NCBI GenBank assembly: GCA_022799175.1
Contig: JAAWNY010000019.1
Coordinates: 1 to 48,401, forward strand
Direction: 5' to 3'
Length of the DNA: 48,401 bases
DNA from: Lachnospiraceae bacterium
Lineage (GTDB): Bacteria > Bacillota > Clostridia > Lachnospirales > Lachnospiraceae
Shown: positions 16,443-26,028 of the stretch, one piece after another
Layout: each line of letters starts with the position of its first letter
Position numbering within the stretch: position 1 is the first letter of the stretch
Program-made: the position numbers and the translations under genes
The notes under the pieces: generated by a model
What the model saw: only the letters and a program-made list of their open reading frames with translations
Told to the model about the DNA's origin: nothing
Databases searched by the model: none

Positions 16443-17225
16443 ATGTTTACTCATACATTTGCCGTTTGTGCCTATAAAGATTCTCCTTATCTGGAAACTT
16501 GTATCCGTTCTTTGAAGAAGCAAACGGTCTCTTCTACCATTATTGTATGTACATCAACTCCCAGTTCTTATATCAAAGGGATAGCGGAAAAATATGGTTT
16601 GCCTTATTTTGTGCGAGAGGGGAAAAGCGATATTCAGTCAGACTGGAATTTTGCATATGAGCAGGCAAAATCGCAACTGGTCACGATTGCTCATCAGGAT
16701 GATTACTATCATCGGGATTATGCCCGTATGGTACAGGAATGTTGGCAGAAATATGAGGATACCACAGTTTTCAGTACTGATTGTGTGATTATTAAGGGGA
16801 GGCGGCTCCAGAGGCCAGGTATGTTTTTATGGATTAAGAAACTTTTGCGGATACCTTTGCGATTTCGCGGATTGGCCAATCATATTTGTTTGAAACAGGC
16901 AATACTGCTCTGGGGTAATCCGATTATCTGTCCGTCTTCTACTTATAATAAAGAGCAATTGGGGATGCCACTGTTTGCTTCCCCTTATAAATTTGCTTTG
17001 GATTGGGATACTTTGTGGAAACTGGCAAAAAGACCAGGGAGGTTTGTCTGTGTGGAGAAGCCGCTGATTGGCTATCGGATCCATGAAGAGGCTACTACAA
17101 AAGCATTTATTGACAATCATCAACGCTCAAAAGAAGAGCTTTCTATGTATCAGAAGATTTGGCCGAGACCCGTTGCGAGGGGATTGATGGTATTTTACCG
17201 GAAGGCATATAGAGCTTACCAATAA
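16443..17225 (+). CDS. Family 2 glycosyltransferase
   Basis: This 260-residue cytoplasmic protein has the GT-A fold pattern: HTFAVCAYKDSPYLETCI at the start, a short acidic motif HQDDYYH near residue 82 in the place of the DxD metal site, and WDTLWKLAKRPG with a following IGYRIHE near the C-terminus. It is short, without membrane helices. It most likely adds one sugar to the glycan under construction; donor and acceptor cannot be read from sequence. ATG 16443 has AAGGAG with 7-base spacing, which favours it over ATG 16377. Confidence 0.82.
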   Translation: MFTHTFAVCAYKDSPYLETCIRSLKKQTVSSTIIVCTSTPSSYIKGIAEKYGLPYFVREGKSDIQSDWNFAYEQAKSQLVTIAHQDDYYHRDYARMVQECWQKYEDTTVFSTDCVIIKGRRLQRPGMFLWIKKLLRIPLRFRGLANHICLKQAILLWGNPIICPSSTYNKEQLGMPLFASPYKFALDWDTLWKLAKRPGRFVCVEKPLIGYRIHEEATTKAFIDNHQRSKEELSMYQKIWPRPVARGLMVFYRKAYRAYQ

Positions 17226-17283
17226 GGTTTTTGTGAGCCGTATGGCGCAAAGAGATAGTTTGGAGACTGCAAGGAGAAAAGAA

Positions 17284-19182
17284 ATGAAAGAGCAGCAGAT
17301 AACGGGAGTCCACGATTCCTGGGATAACAGACATGTACATTGGTGGCAGATGGCCGGCAGATGGAAGACGGATTTGTTGATAGTGCTTTTGCTGGCATGT
17401 TTTGCTTTCTGGATTAACCGGGGGATAGAAATCAAGGGATTATATATGGATGATTTGTATCTGTGGTCTTGTTATGGAGAGCAATCATTTCTGGAATTTG
17501 TGTTCCCAAGGGGAAGCACACGGTTTCGGTTTTTGTATTACCTGGCTGCCTGGTTGGAATTGGGATTGATCGGTCCCCATATTGCGTGGATTGTACCAGT
17601 GAATATCCTGTTGAATGTAGGGATCGCTTTTACATTATACCAGATGGCAAGAAAATATAGTCGGTCTACTTATATCGGCTCTCTGTGTGGGTTTGCTTTT
17701 TTGGCTTCCCGATTTTCTTATTATCAGATCGGGCAGGTATATGGGCTGATGGAGACGATGGCGTTGTGGATGGCCCTGGGAATTTTGTTTTTACTTTGTG
17801 AGTTTTTGAATGATCAAAGTCGAAAAGATTACCGGAAGTTTTATGGGGCATGTGGATTATATTTGGGAATCTGCTTTGTCCATGAGCGTTATATGGTATT
17901 GTTACCTCTGTTTTTTTTCGTTTTACTGTGTCGGAAGGTGCGGCGCTGGCAATTGTGGGCAGCTTCGGCGGGGACTTTTGGAGCAGTGCAGACGATCCGC
18001 CTTCTGACGATTGGCAGTGTGATGCCGGCAGGAACGGGACGCACGCAGGTGGCGGAGACGTTTTCGGTGGGAACTGCAGTAAAGTATGCTTTGAGCCAGA
18101 TGGCTTATCTGTTTGGAATCAATGCGGGTCCCGAACATCTGAATGGACAGAATTTTCGCCAGGCGCCTTTGGGCGTGATGCTGTTGGTTGCGGCGGCAGA
18201 TTTGATGCTTTTGGCTGTAATGGTAGCATTTTTGATCAAGGTGGTGCAAGAGTGGAGACATTGTGGCAGTTATCTGTGTACAAGCCTCTTGTTCATGGGA
18301 TTTGTAGCGGGGTGCATTGCCTGTTCTAGTGTGACAATCCGAGTGGAAATGCGCTGGGTTTATGTGTCTTATGCAGGAGCTTTGCTATATTTGGCCTGGA
18401 TGTATGGTGTTTTGACGGATAAAGTGATTGAGCAAGGAACATGGATGCGGGCAGTGGCATTCTTGACGATGCTAACATTATATGTGGTGTTGATGCTGCC
18501 GGTGGAATGTTACTACCGGGGGCTATACCCGAAGCTTTATTTTATGCCGGCTCAACAACGATATAATTCGCTGGCGGAGGAGACATACGGCACATATGGA
18601 GAGGAGATTTTTGGTAAAACGATCTATATCATGAAGAACGCTTATGAAGTTGGGGGCGATGCTTTTGAAATGGAGGATTTTACAAGAGAGACTTTTTTGA
18701 AAGTCTTTGACAAACAGCGAAAGGCAGAAAATACGGAGATAATGTTCCTTAAGGATGTGCGGGAGATCGGGTTAGTGACTGACGATATGGTGATTCTTCA
18801 GGAGGATCCAGCAAACAATTGTTATCATAATATTACCAGGGCAGTACGGAATTTTAAGTGTCGGGGAATATTCGGATATTATGAGGATGGCTGGCTGGAT
18901 GAAAGCGCCCAGATTCAGGTGATGACAGGAGCAAAGGGGATTGTCGAGATGGATTTTTATTATCCAGGAGAGTTGACGAAGGATCAGTGGGTGATGGTTT
19001 ATGTAAATGAGGAACCCCGGATCTATCTAGAAATGAAGGAGAACCTGATGCATGCGGTCGTGGAGGCAGAACCTTATGAGACATTGCAACTGGAGTTTAA
19101 GACCAATTTCTATTTGCCGGAAGCACAGGAACAGCGAGGCCAACAGCGCCTGGCGGTACTATTGGCTATGCGGGCAGATTGA
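17284..19182 (+). CDS. Polytopic membrane protein, probable GT-C-type glycosyltransferase
   Basis: This 632-residue protein has about ten hydrophobic segments between residues 30 and 410 and a soluble C-terminal region of about 200 residues. An acidic pair (YMDDLYLW) sits just after the first membrane helix, where GT-C enzymes carry their catalytic aspartate. I do not recognise a specific family. The arrangement, and the GtrB-like lipid-sugar synthase at the end of the cluster, suggest it adds a sugar to the exported glycan from a polyprenyl-phosphate donor. ATG 17284 follows AAGGAG by 7 bases; a GTG start at 17233 is less likely. Confidence 0.65.
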   Translation: MKEQQITGVHDSWDNRHVHWWQMAGRWKTDLLIVLLLACFAFWINRGIEIKGLYMDDLYLWSCYGEQSFLEFVFPRGSTRFRFLYYLAAWLELGLIGPHIAWIVPVNILLNVGIAFTLYQMARKYSRSTYIGSLCGFAFLASRFSYYQIGQVYGLMETMALWMALGILFLLCEFLNDQSRKDYRKFYGACGLYLGICFVHERYMVLLPLFFFVLLCRKVRRWQLWAASAGTFGAVQTIRLLTIGSVMPAGTGRTQVAETFSVGTAVKYALSQMAYLFGINAGPEHLNGQNFRQAPLGVMLLVAAADLMLLAVMVAFLIKVVQEWRHCGSYLCTSLLFMGFVAGCIACSSVTIRVEMRWVYVSYAGALLYLAWMYGVLTDKVIEQGTWMRAVAFLTMLTLYVVLMLPVECYYRGLYPKLYFMPAQQRYNSLAEETYGTYGEEIFGKTIYIMKNAYEVGGDAFEMEDFTRETFLKVFDKQRKAENTEIMFLKDVREIGLVTDDMVILQEDPANNCYHNITRAVRNFKCRGIFGYYEDGWLDESAQIQVMTGAKGIVEMDFYYPGELTKDQWVMVYVNEEPRIYLEMKENLMHAVVEAEPYETLQLEFKTNFYLPEAQEQRGQQRLAVLLAMRAD

Positions 19183-19218
19183 CGGGATGGCAAGGGCCGG
19201 AACTGGAAAGGAACGGAT

Positions 19219-20709
19219 ATGAAGCAGAAAAAAATCTTTTATTATGGATTGCCACTTCTGGGGACGCTTTTGTGCCTCTGGTATATTAAGGAGGCGACTT
19301 GTGACATTGTATATTCGGATTATATCCGGATTGTCAATAAATATTTGCCGGATGTGTGGAATCCGGAGAATTTTTTCCGGCCGGATGTATTGACCAGGAT
19401 TCCGATCTACTATCCAGTACGAGCTTTGAATGTGATGCTATTCCGTTATAATACTACCTTTGAAATGGCGTTGGGAGTTCTAGGATTAGGGCTCTCTGGG
19501 CTGGTATTCGGGCGATATTGTGAGTGGAAACAGGTCAATTGGTTATGGTATGCATTTTTAATGTTTCTGCTGTTTGGATTGAATAAATGGGAAATGTTGA
19601 CAAATGGCACTGGCTGGGCTCATTTTTTGGCATTTGCCTGTTTTTATTATCACTATCTGGTATTGGATCGGGTCTTATATGGACAGGAAAAGCCAGGCGA
19701 TAAAATCCGGCTGCTGATGTTGCCACCGATAGTAAGTCTTGCGATAGCAGGACCATATTGTGCCGTATATTCGGCAGTCATGGTTCTGGCTTACGGATTT
19801 GCGGGTGTCCAAAGCTATCGGATATCCCGAAAGGGAAAAGAGACAACTATGGACTGGCGTTTTTGTGTGGCGGGGATTGTCAGCGTAGTGATTCCGTTAC
19901 TTTTGTATATGTGGAGCAATTCCTATGCCTATGAGGATCATGATGGAGCGATCAAGGTGGGATTGATGGAAATGTTGGGAAATCAGCCGCTGTTTTTTGT
20001 GAATTTCCTTCTGAAATCGTTGGCTTCTATGGTGGTCGGTGGTGAGACTCTGAACAAGTGGATAGCTGAGGGAATCGTGGGAGATGGGGCTTTGTATCTT
20101 TTGGGGACAATGCTGGCAGGGGGATATCTGCTGGCTCTGGCGATAAACATCCGTTGTCGATTGTATGAGCGAACATTGTTGCCTTTATTGCTGTTGCTTG
20201 CAGGGATGGGAAATCATGGAATTATTTTGATTTCTCGGTATATTTTTGCCAGAGAAGAGTATGGAATGAGTTCCCGATATGCCTTGCAGTATCAGGCAGG
20301 AGTATTGGGAATTGTGCTGACTTTTGCGCTTGCGTGGCGTTGGGCGGAGACAAGAGAAAACAGAAAGGTAACTGCCTCAAAATCGGCTGAGGCCGGAAGA
20401 AAGCTTGGCGAGAAAGAAGGGCAAGCAAATCGCTCTATGAGCAAAGCTAGTCGATGGATGGCGGCAGCGTTGTGTCTTCTTTTGTTGGCCGGACATGGGT
20501 ATACCGATTATGTGGAGATTCGCACAGCGCCTTATCGAGAAGCATATGGGGAAAATATTGCGGCCATGGCGCTTCAATATGAGGACTTGGATGATGACAC
20601 GCTGCGGGAGACTTTTGATTACCGAAAAGGACGAGAAGAGAGTGGGGCAGATGTGCGCCGTGCCTTGAGAATCTTGAAAGAGAATGGATGGAATGTGTTT
20701 AGCAGATAG
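19219..20709 (+). CDS. Polytopic membrane protein of the glycan cluster, unknown function
   Basis: This 496-residue protein has about ten membrane segments and ends with a short soluble tail. After the first helix comes VYSDYIRIVNKYLPD with an acidic residue in the extracellular loop, as in the upstream membrane protein, and both share the same layout of helices. It may be a second GT-C-type transferase, or a related membrane protein that decorates the glycan outside the cell. It lies 36 bases after the previous gene, with AAAGGAAC before ATG 19219. No strong family hallmark is visible, so the function remains open. Confidence 0.6.
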   Translation: MKQKKIFYYGLPLLGTLLCLWYIKEATCDIVYSDYIRIVNKYLPDVWNPENFFRPDVLTRIPIYYPVRALNVMLFRYNTTFEMALGVLGLGLSGLVFGRYCEWKQVNWLWYAFLMFLLFGLNKWEMLTNGTGWAHFLAFACFYYHYLVLDRVLYGQEKPGDKIRLLMLPPIVSLAIAGPYCAVYSAVMVLAYGFAGVQSYRISRKGKETTMDWRFCVAGIVSVVIPLLLYMWSNSYAYEDHDGAIKVGLMEMLGNQPLFFVNFLLKSLASMVVGGETLNKWIAEGIVGDGALYLLGTMLAGGYLLALAINIRCRLYERTLLPLLLLLAGMGNHGIILISRYIFAREEYGMSSRYALQYQAGVLGIVLTFALAWRWAETRENRKVTASKSAEAGRKLGEKEGQANRSMSKASRWMAAALCLLLLAGHGYTDYVEIRTAPYREAYGENIAAMALQYEDLDDDTLRETFDYRKGREESGADVRRALRILKENGWNVFSR

Positions 20710-20747
20710 GAAAACCGATAATAAGGATAAACAGAGGAGAATATAAA

Positions 20748-21524
20748 ATGAAGGTAGTGATTCTGGCTGGCGGTCTGGGAACAAGAATCAGTGAGGAAAG
20801 CCATTTGAAGCCAAAGCCAATGATTGAGATTGGAGGCCGGCCGATTCTTTGGCATATTATGAAATATTATGCGGAATTTGGGTTTCATGATTTTATTATC
20901 TGCCTGGGATATAAGCAATATGTGGTGAAAGAGTTTTTTGCAGATTATTTTTTGCATATGTCGGATGTGACATTTGATTTGGCCAATAATAAAATGGAAG
21001 TACACAACAATTATTCAGAACCGTGGCGGGTGACATTGGTGGATACCGGACTGCATACCATGACAGGAGGACGGGTGAAACGGATAGAGTCATATATTGG
21101 AGAAGAGCCGTTTATGCTGACTTACGGAGATGCGGTGTGCACGGTGGATCTGAATGAATTGGTAAAGTTTCATCAGAAACATGGAAGGATAGCTACTCTG
21201 ACGACGGTAAATATTGGTCAGCAAAAAGGGGTTTTGGATATCGGGACAGATCATGTGATCCGTTCCTTTCGGGAGAAGTCTTCGACAGATGGGGCAGTGA
21301 TTAACGGCGGTTTTATGATGATGAATCCGGAGATCTTTGCTTATCTAAAGGATGACACTACTGTGTTTGAGCGGGAGCCAATGGAGCAACTGGTGGAACA
21401 GGGACAGTTAATGTCATTTTTCCATGATGGATTCTGGCAGTGTATGGATACCCAGAGGGAAATGCAATTGTTGGAAAAAATGTGGCAGTCAGGGAAGGCA
21501 CCCTGGAAGATATGGAAAAATTGA
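20748..21524 (+). CDS. rfbF: Glucose-1-phosphate cytidylyltransferase (RfbF)
   Basis: This 258-residue enzyme makes CDP-glucose from glucose 1-phosphate and CTP. It has LAGGLGTRISEE at 6-17, KPKPMIEIGGRPILWHIMKY, LTYGDAVCTVDL with the metal-binding Asp, and NGGFMMMNPE. The run IGGRPILWHIMK is characteristic of RfbF rather than the uridylyl or thymidylyl enzymes. It opens the CDP-sugar block with rfbG and rfbH and has AGGAGA 8 bases before ATG 20748. Confidence 0.95.
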   Translation: MKVVILAGGLGTRISEESHLKPKPMIEIGGRPILWHIMKYYAEFGFHDFIICLGYKQYVVKEFFADYFLHMSDVTFDLANNKMEVHNNYSEPWRVTLVDTGLHTMTGGRVKRIESYIGEEPFMLTYGDAVCTVDLNELVKFHQKHGRIATLTTVNIGQQKGVLDIGTDHVIRSFREKSSTDGAVINGGFMMMNPEIFAYLKDDTTVFEREPMEQLVEQGQLMSFFHDGFWQCMDTQREMQLLEKMWQSGKAPWKIWKN

Positions 21525-21543
21525 TAGAATCAGGAGAACCGAT

Positions 21544-22599
21544 ATGTATAATTTGGAAACATGTAGACAGTTTTATCAGGGAAAAAGAATACTAGTAACC
21601 GGACATACCGGATTTAAGGGAAGTTGGCTGTGTCGTATCTTGACATTGGCAGGCGCTCAGGTGACAGGATATTCCTTGGAACCGCCTACCGATCCGTCGT
21701 TGTTTCGACTGATGGAGTTGGAGAAGACGATGGATTCCGTAAGGGGGGATATTCGTGATTTCGCATATTTGCAGAAAACTTTTGAGAGAGTACAACCAGA
21801 GCTGGTGATTCATTTGGCGGCGCAGGCGCTTGTGCGGGATTCTTATCAGAAACCAGTGTATACTTACGAGACGAATGTGATGGGGACCGTGAATCTTTTA
21901 GAATGTGTCCGTCAGTTTCCCTGTGTAAAATCTGTGCTGAATGTCACCACGGACAAGGTTTATGAGAATCAAGAATGGGAGTATGGTTATCGAGAAAAAG
22001 ATCCACTGGACGGTTATGATCCTTATTCTAATAGTAAATCTTGTTCGGAGCTGGTAACACACAGCTATAAAAAAGCATTTTTTGGTGATGGGCGTTGTGC
22101 CATATCCACAGCTCGTGCCGGAAATGTGATTGGTGGTGGTGATTTTGCGAAAGATCGAATTGTTCCAGATTGTGTGCGGGCGCAGGCAGTGGGAGAGGAG
22201 ATTGTGGTGCGAAATCCCTATTCCACCCGTCCGTTTCAACATGTGATGGAGCCATTATTCACTTATTTGGAGATTGTTCAGAAACAGTATGAGGATCGAG
22301 TTTTTCAGGGATATTATAATGTGGGTCCGGACGATGTAGATTGTGTGACTACCGGGCAACTGGCAACGATGTTTTGTGAGCTGTGGGGGGAGAATGCCCA
22401 TTGGGTCAATCGTCATGATGGAGGGCCTCATGAGGCAAATTTTCTGAAATTGGATTGCTCAAAATTGAAGCGGGTTTTTGGCTGGCAACCCCGGTGGCAT
22501 ATCCGCGAGGCGTTGGCGTTGACCGTTGATTGGTCTCGCGCATATCTGAAGGGGGAAGATATGCTGGCAGTGACGGATCGACAGATTCGAGAGTATTAA
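21544..22599 (+). CDS. rfbG: CDP-glucose 4,6-dehydratase (RfbG)
   Basis: This 351-residue short-chain dehydrogenase/reductase converts CDP-glucose to CDP-4-keto-6-deoxyglucose. The NAD-binding motif TGHTGFKGSW lies at 19-28, with HLAAQALVRDSY, a VTTDKVYEN segment and the catalytic YSNSK further on, all typical of RfbG. ATG 21544 has AGGAGA upstream, 20 bases after the rfbF stop. A longer in-frame start at 21424 would lie within rfbF and is unlikely. Confidence 0.95.
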   Translation: MYNLETCRQFYQGKRILVTGHTGFKGSWLCRILTLAGAQVTGYSLEPPTDPSLFRLMELEKTMDSVRGDIRDFAYLQKTFERVQPELVIHLAAQALVRDSYQKPVYTYETNVMGTVNLLECVRQFPCVKSVLNVTTDKVYENQEWEYGYREKDPLDGYDPYSNSKSCSELVTHSYKKAFFGDGRCAISTARAGNVIGGGDFAKDRIVPDCVRAQAVGEEIVVRNPYSTRPFQHVMEPLFTYLEIVQKQYEDRVFQGYYNVGPDDVDCVTTGQLATMFCELWGENAHWVNRHDGGPHEANFLKLDCSKLKRVFGWQPRWHIREALALTVDWSRAYLKGEDMLAVTDRQIREY

Positions 22600-22616
22600 T
22601 AAAGGAGAACGTGAGA

Positions 22617-23957
22617 ATGGAAAAGACACAAGAGCAGGCCAGACAGGAGATTCTGGACCTTGTGGCAGATTATTGTGAGAAATATCATTTGCAAAATAAA
22701 AAGCCTTATGAGCCAGGGGATCGGATTCCTTATGCCTCGCGGGTGTATGACGCGCATGAAATGACAAATCTTGTAGATAGCGCATTGGAATTTTGGCTGA
22801 CTTCCGGACGATATACGGAACAATTTGAAAAGAAGCTTTCTGAATATCTGGGGGTGCGCTATTGTTCACTGGTGAATTCGGGATCTTCTGCTAATCTAAA
22901 TGCATTTATGGCTTTGACCTCTCCGCTTTTGGGAGAGCGGCAGATACGGCGGGGAGACGAAGTCATCACTGTAGCGGCCGGGTTTCCGACTACTGTGGCG
23001 CCAATGATCCAGTATGGCGCAGTGCCTGTATTTGTCGATGTGACAATTCCTCAATATAATATCGATGTTACACAGCTAAAGAAGGCATACTCGGAGAAAA
23101 CGAAGGCAGTGATGATAGCTCATACACTGGGAAATCCGTTTGATTTGAAGGCAGTAAAGACGTTTTGCGACAGTTATGGTCTGTGGTTAATTGAGGATAA
23201 CTGCGATGCATTGGGCAGTCGCTATACGATCGACGGCGAAGAGCATTTTACCGGAACCTTAGGGGATATTGGAACTTCCAGCTTTTATCCGCCTCATCAC
23301 ATGACGATGGGGGAGGGGGGCGCGGTGTACACGGACAATCCTTTATTGCACAAGATTATTCGTTCTTTTCGGGACTGGGGGCGGGACTGCTCTTGTCCAT
23401 CTGGAATAGATAACAGCTGTCATCATAGGTTTGATCGCCAATATGGAGAATTGCCGTTAGGGTATGATCATAAATATGTCTATTCTCATTTTGGCTATAA
23501 TCTGAAAGCCACGGATCTGCAAGCTGCTATCGGCTGCGCTCAGCTGGAGAAATTTCCTGATTTTGTGGAGCGCCGTCGCCATAATTTTGACCGTTTGCGG
23601 ACAGCGCTAATGGATTTGACAGATAAACTGATTTTACCAGAACCATGTCCAGCTTCCCGTCCCAGTTGGTTTGGCTTTCTCATTACTTGTCGGGAAGGTG
23701 TGGATCGAAATCGCGTGGTGCAGTATGTGGAAGAGAAAGGAATTCAGACGCGAATGCTATTTGCCGGCAATTTGACCCGTCATCCTTGTTTCGATCCGCT
23801 GCGGCAGAGTGGAAATGGCTATCGGATTGTAGGGGAATTAAAAATTGCCGATCGGATTATGCGGGATACTTTCTGGGTGGGAGTGTATCCGGGGATGACA
23901 GATGCCATGATTGATACCATGGAGAAAGTGATTCATGAAGCTGTAAGACAGGCATGA
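22617..23957 (+). CDS. rfbH: CDP-4-keto-6-deoxyglucose 3-dehydrase, E1 (RfbH)
   Basis: This 446-residue PMP-dependent enzyme removes the C3 hydroxyl to give a 3,6-dideoxy sugar. It belongs to the aminotransferase fold but has His227-His228 in SFYPPHHMTMGEGG where aminotransferases carry the PLP lysine, the signature of the E1 dehydrases. Cysteines C258, C260 and C268 (DCSCP, NSCHH) with C196 are the likely [2Fe-2S] ligands. E1 normally needs an electron-donating reductase (RfbI/E3 type), which is not encoded in this window. ATG 22617 has AGGAG 9 bases upstream; the stop overlaps the next gene (ATGA). Confidence 0.95.
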   Translation: MEKTQEQARQEILDLVADYCEKYHLQNKKPYEPGDRIPYASRVYDAHEMTNLVDSALEFWLTSGRYTEQFEKKLSEYLGVRYCSLVNSGSSANLNAFMALTSPLLGERQIRRGDEVITVAAGFPTTVAPMIQYGAVPVFVDVTIPQYNIDVTQLKKAYSEKTKAVMIAHTLGNPFDLKAVKTFCDSYGLWLIEDNCDALGSRYTIDGEEHFTGTLGDIGTSSFYPPHHMTMGEGGAVYTDNPLLHKIIRSFRDWGRDCSCPSGIDNSCHHRFDRQYGELPLGYDHKYVYSHFGYNLKATDLQAAIGCAQLEKFPDFVERRRHNFDRLRTALMDLTDKLILPEPCPASRPSWFGFLITCREGVDRNRVVQYVEEKGIQTRMLFAGNLTRHPCFDPLRQSGNGYRIVGELKIADRIMRDTFWVGVYPGMTDAMIDTMEKVIHEAVRQA

Positions 23958-24850
23958 GAGTGGAAGGATCTTGGAATTCAATGAAAAGTATGAAAAAAGA
24001 GATGACAGGATATGACCTGAGCAAGGCACATGAAGTCAACTTGAAGATTTTAAAAGAGATTGACCGAATTTGTCGGAAATATAAGATTCAATATATGCTG
24101 GATGCCGGCACTCTGCTGGGAGCGGTCCGCCATCAAGGTTTTATTCCCTGGGATGATGATGCAGATATAGCCTTCACCAGAAAAAATTATGAGGCATTTA
24201 TGAAAGTGGTGCGTCGGGAGTTGCCAGATACGATGGAACTTTTGATGCCTTGGGATTTCCAGAAGGGAAGGGCATTCTTTGATTTTACAGCCCGGATATA
24301 TTATAAAAACAGCCGGATTCATGAAGATTCTCCAGAGACACAGTACTATGAGGAAAAAATGAATCATTTGTGGGTGGATCTTTTTACCATTGATGTGTTG
24401 CCTCAGAACAAAGGAAATGCAACCGTGACTCTGCTGCTGCATAAGATTGTGTATGGCATGGCAATGGCGCATCGTTATCAGTTGGATTTTAGTAAATATC
24501 GTGTATTTCATAAGCTGGCGGTGGGTGGTTTATCTTTGACAGGACGTCTGATTCCCATGAGATTTTTATTCCGGATGCAGAGGATGGTGGCGCTTAAAGA
24601 TCGGAAATGTCGGAGTAATTTGCGATATTACAGCAATTATCAACCGGATTTTCTGTATGTGACTCTCCAAAAGGAATGGTGCGATCAGGTGGAGGATATG
24701 GTCTTTTGTGATACAAAACTGATGGTACCGAAACACTGGCACGAAGTACTGACCTGGATTTATGGGGATTATATGAAACTGCCGCCAAAGGAGCAACGGG
24801 TTCCCGGCCATTCTACAACACAGATTCAAGTATATGATGAGGAAGTATGA
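23954..24850 (+). CDS. LicD family protein, probable phosphocholine (or phospho-sugar) transferase
   Basis: This 298-residue protein has the LicD hallmarks: LDAGTLLGAVRHQGFIPWDDDADI (residues 49-72, split by the conserved HQG turn), with the DDD metal-binding run at 67-69. LicD enzymes transfer phosphocholine, or related phospho-groups, onto surface sugars. ATG 23954 overlaps the rfbH stop, but it lacks a good ribosome site; ATG 23981 or 23990 are possible alternatives, giving a more typical N-terminus. The presence of a protein with choline-binding-type repeats two genes downstream makes phosphocholine the attractive substrate, which is inference. Confidence 0.87.
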   Translation: MRVEGSWNSMKSMKKEMTGYDLSKAHEVNLKILKEIDRICRKYKIQYMLDAGTLLGAVRHQGFIPWDDDADIAFTRKNYEAFMKVVRRELPDTMELLMPWDFQKGRAFFDFTARIYYKNSRIHEDSPETQYYEEKMNHLWVDLFTIDVLPQNKGNATVTLLLHKIVYGMAMAHRYQLDFSKYRVFHKLAVGGLSLTGRLIPMRFLFRMQRMVALKDRKCRSNLRYYSNYQPDFLYVTLQKEWCDQVEDMVFCDTKLMVPKHWHEVLTWIYGDYMKLPPKEQRVPGHSTTQIQVYDEEV

Positions 24851-24898
24851 CAGCGCAGAAAGCAGTAACACAATAAGGCAGGGAACAAGGAGACAGAA

Positions 24899-25894
24899 AT
24901 GATGAGAAAAAAGTTGTCAATTGTGGTGTCTGTATACAATGAAGAGCAAGCCCTGCCTTTGTTCTATGAGACAATAAAGCCAATTTTGGAGGACCTTTCT
25001 TGGGAATATGAACTTTTGTTTGTCAATGACGGAAGCCAGGATGGTAGTCTAAAATTTTTACAGGAGTTGACCCTTCATGAAAGTCGGGTAAAGCTGGTGA
25101 GTTTTTCCCGCAATTTTGGACATGAAGCAGCGATGATTGCAGGAATTGATTATGCCTGTGGAGATGCGATAGTGTGCATGGATGCAGATTTGCAACATCC
25201 ACCGGCATGTTTACCAGAGATTGTAGAAAAATTAGAAGAAGGGTGCGGAGTTGTTACAATGGTACGCACCCGCAACGAATCGGCCGGGATAATGAAAAAT
25301 ATTACTTCGGCGGGATTTTATTGGTTGATTAATACTTTGTCTGATGTAAAATTTGAGGCTAACGCCTCGGATTTTTTTGCGATTTCTCGTCAGGCAGCAG
25401 ATGTGTTAAGAGAAAATTATCGGGAAAAAGTACGATTCTTGCGTGGATATGTGCAAAATGTTGGTTTTTTGCGGGCAACCATTGCATATGAGGCTAAGGA
25501 AAGAGCAGCGGGAGAGAGTAAGTACAGCATTCGTAAACTGTTTACGTTTTCCATTAATACCATTCTTTGCTTTTCAAATTTGCCATTGAAATTAGGGATT
25601 TACGCTGGCGGGCTGGCGGCGATAATGGGGATAGCAGTGATGCTTTATACCTTGTGCACGCGTCAGGGTGCGCCAAGTGGGTATGCGACAATCGTGATCC
25701 TGAATTGCTTTATGTTTGCCGTACTTTTTTTGATTGTGGGAATTATCGGGGAATATATAGCGATTCTGTTCAATGAGCTAAAAGACCGGCCAATTTATAT
25801 AGTTGAAAAGACGAGGAATTTAGAAGGTACAAAAGAAAGTGACATTTTGCACCAAATAGATAATATTGACAGCTCTGCCAATAAAAGGTTATAA
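24899..25894 (+). CDS. GtrB/DPM1-like polyprenyl-phosphate glycosyltransferase
   Basis: This 331-residue GT2 protein has VVSVYNEEQALP at the start, VNDGSQDGS (42-50), the metal-binding DADLQHPP (95-102) and two C-terminal membrane helices (about 228-250 and 262-288), the standard layout of enzymes that load a sugar onto polyprenyl phosphate for use outside the membrane. It would supply the donor for the two GT-C-like membrane proteins upstream. AAGGAG lies 6 bases before ATG 24899. A strong promoter for the following operon is embedded in its last codons. Confidence 0.92.
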   Translation: MMRKKLSIVVSVYNEEQALPLFYETIKPILEDLSWEYELLFVNDGSQDGSLKFLQELTLHESRVKLVSFSRNFGHEAAMIAGIDYACGDAIVCMDADLQHPPACLPEIVEKLEEGCGVVTMVRTRNESAGIMKNITSAGFYWLINTLSDVKFEANASDFFAISRQAADVLRENYREKVRFLRGYVQNVGFLRATIAYEAKERAAGESKYSIRKLFTFSINTILCFSNLPLKLGIYAGGLAAIMGIAVMLYTLCTRQGAPSGYATIVILNCFMFAVLFLIVGIIGEYIAILFNELKDRPIYIVEKTRNLEGTKESDILHQIDNIDSSANKRL

Positions 25895-25895
25895 T
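25866..25895 (+). promoter_or_regulatory. Near-consensus sigma-A promoter of the M60 protease operon
   Basis: TTGACA (25866-25871), an 18-base spacer and TATAAT (25890-25895): both boxes are perfect matches. The -35 lies in the final codons of the GtrB-like gene and the -10 overlaps its stop codon. The expected transcript has a leader of about 125 bases before ATG 26029. Confidence 0.8.
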
Positions 25896-26028
25896 TTAAA
25901 AGCTAAAAAGGCTGTAGAGAAAGGAGACAAAAAACGGGAATTGTGGAGGGGAAATAAAAAATAGGAATTTTATTTAGAAAAAATATTATGTAAAAGGAAA
26001 TGATATCAAAATAAGGAGGATAAGGAGC

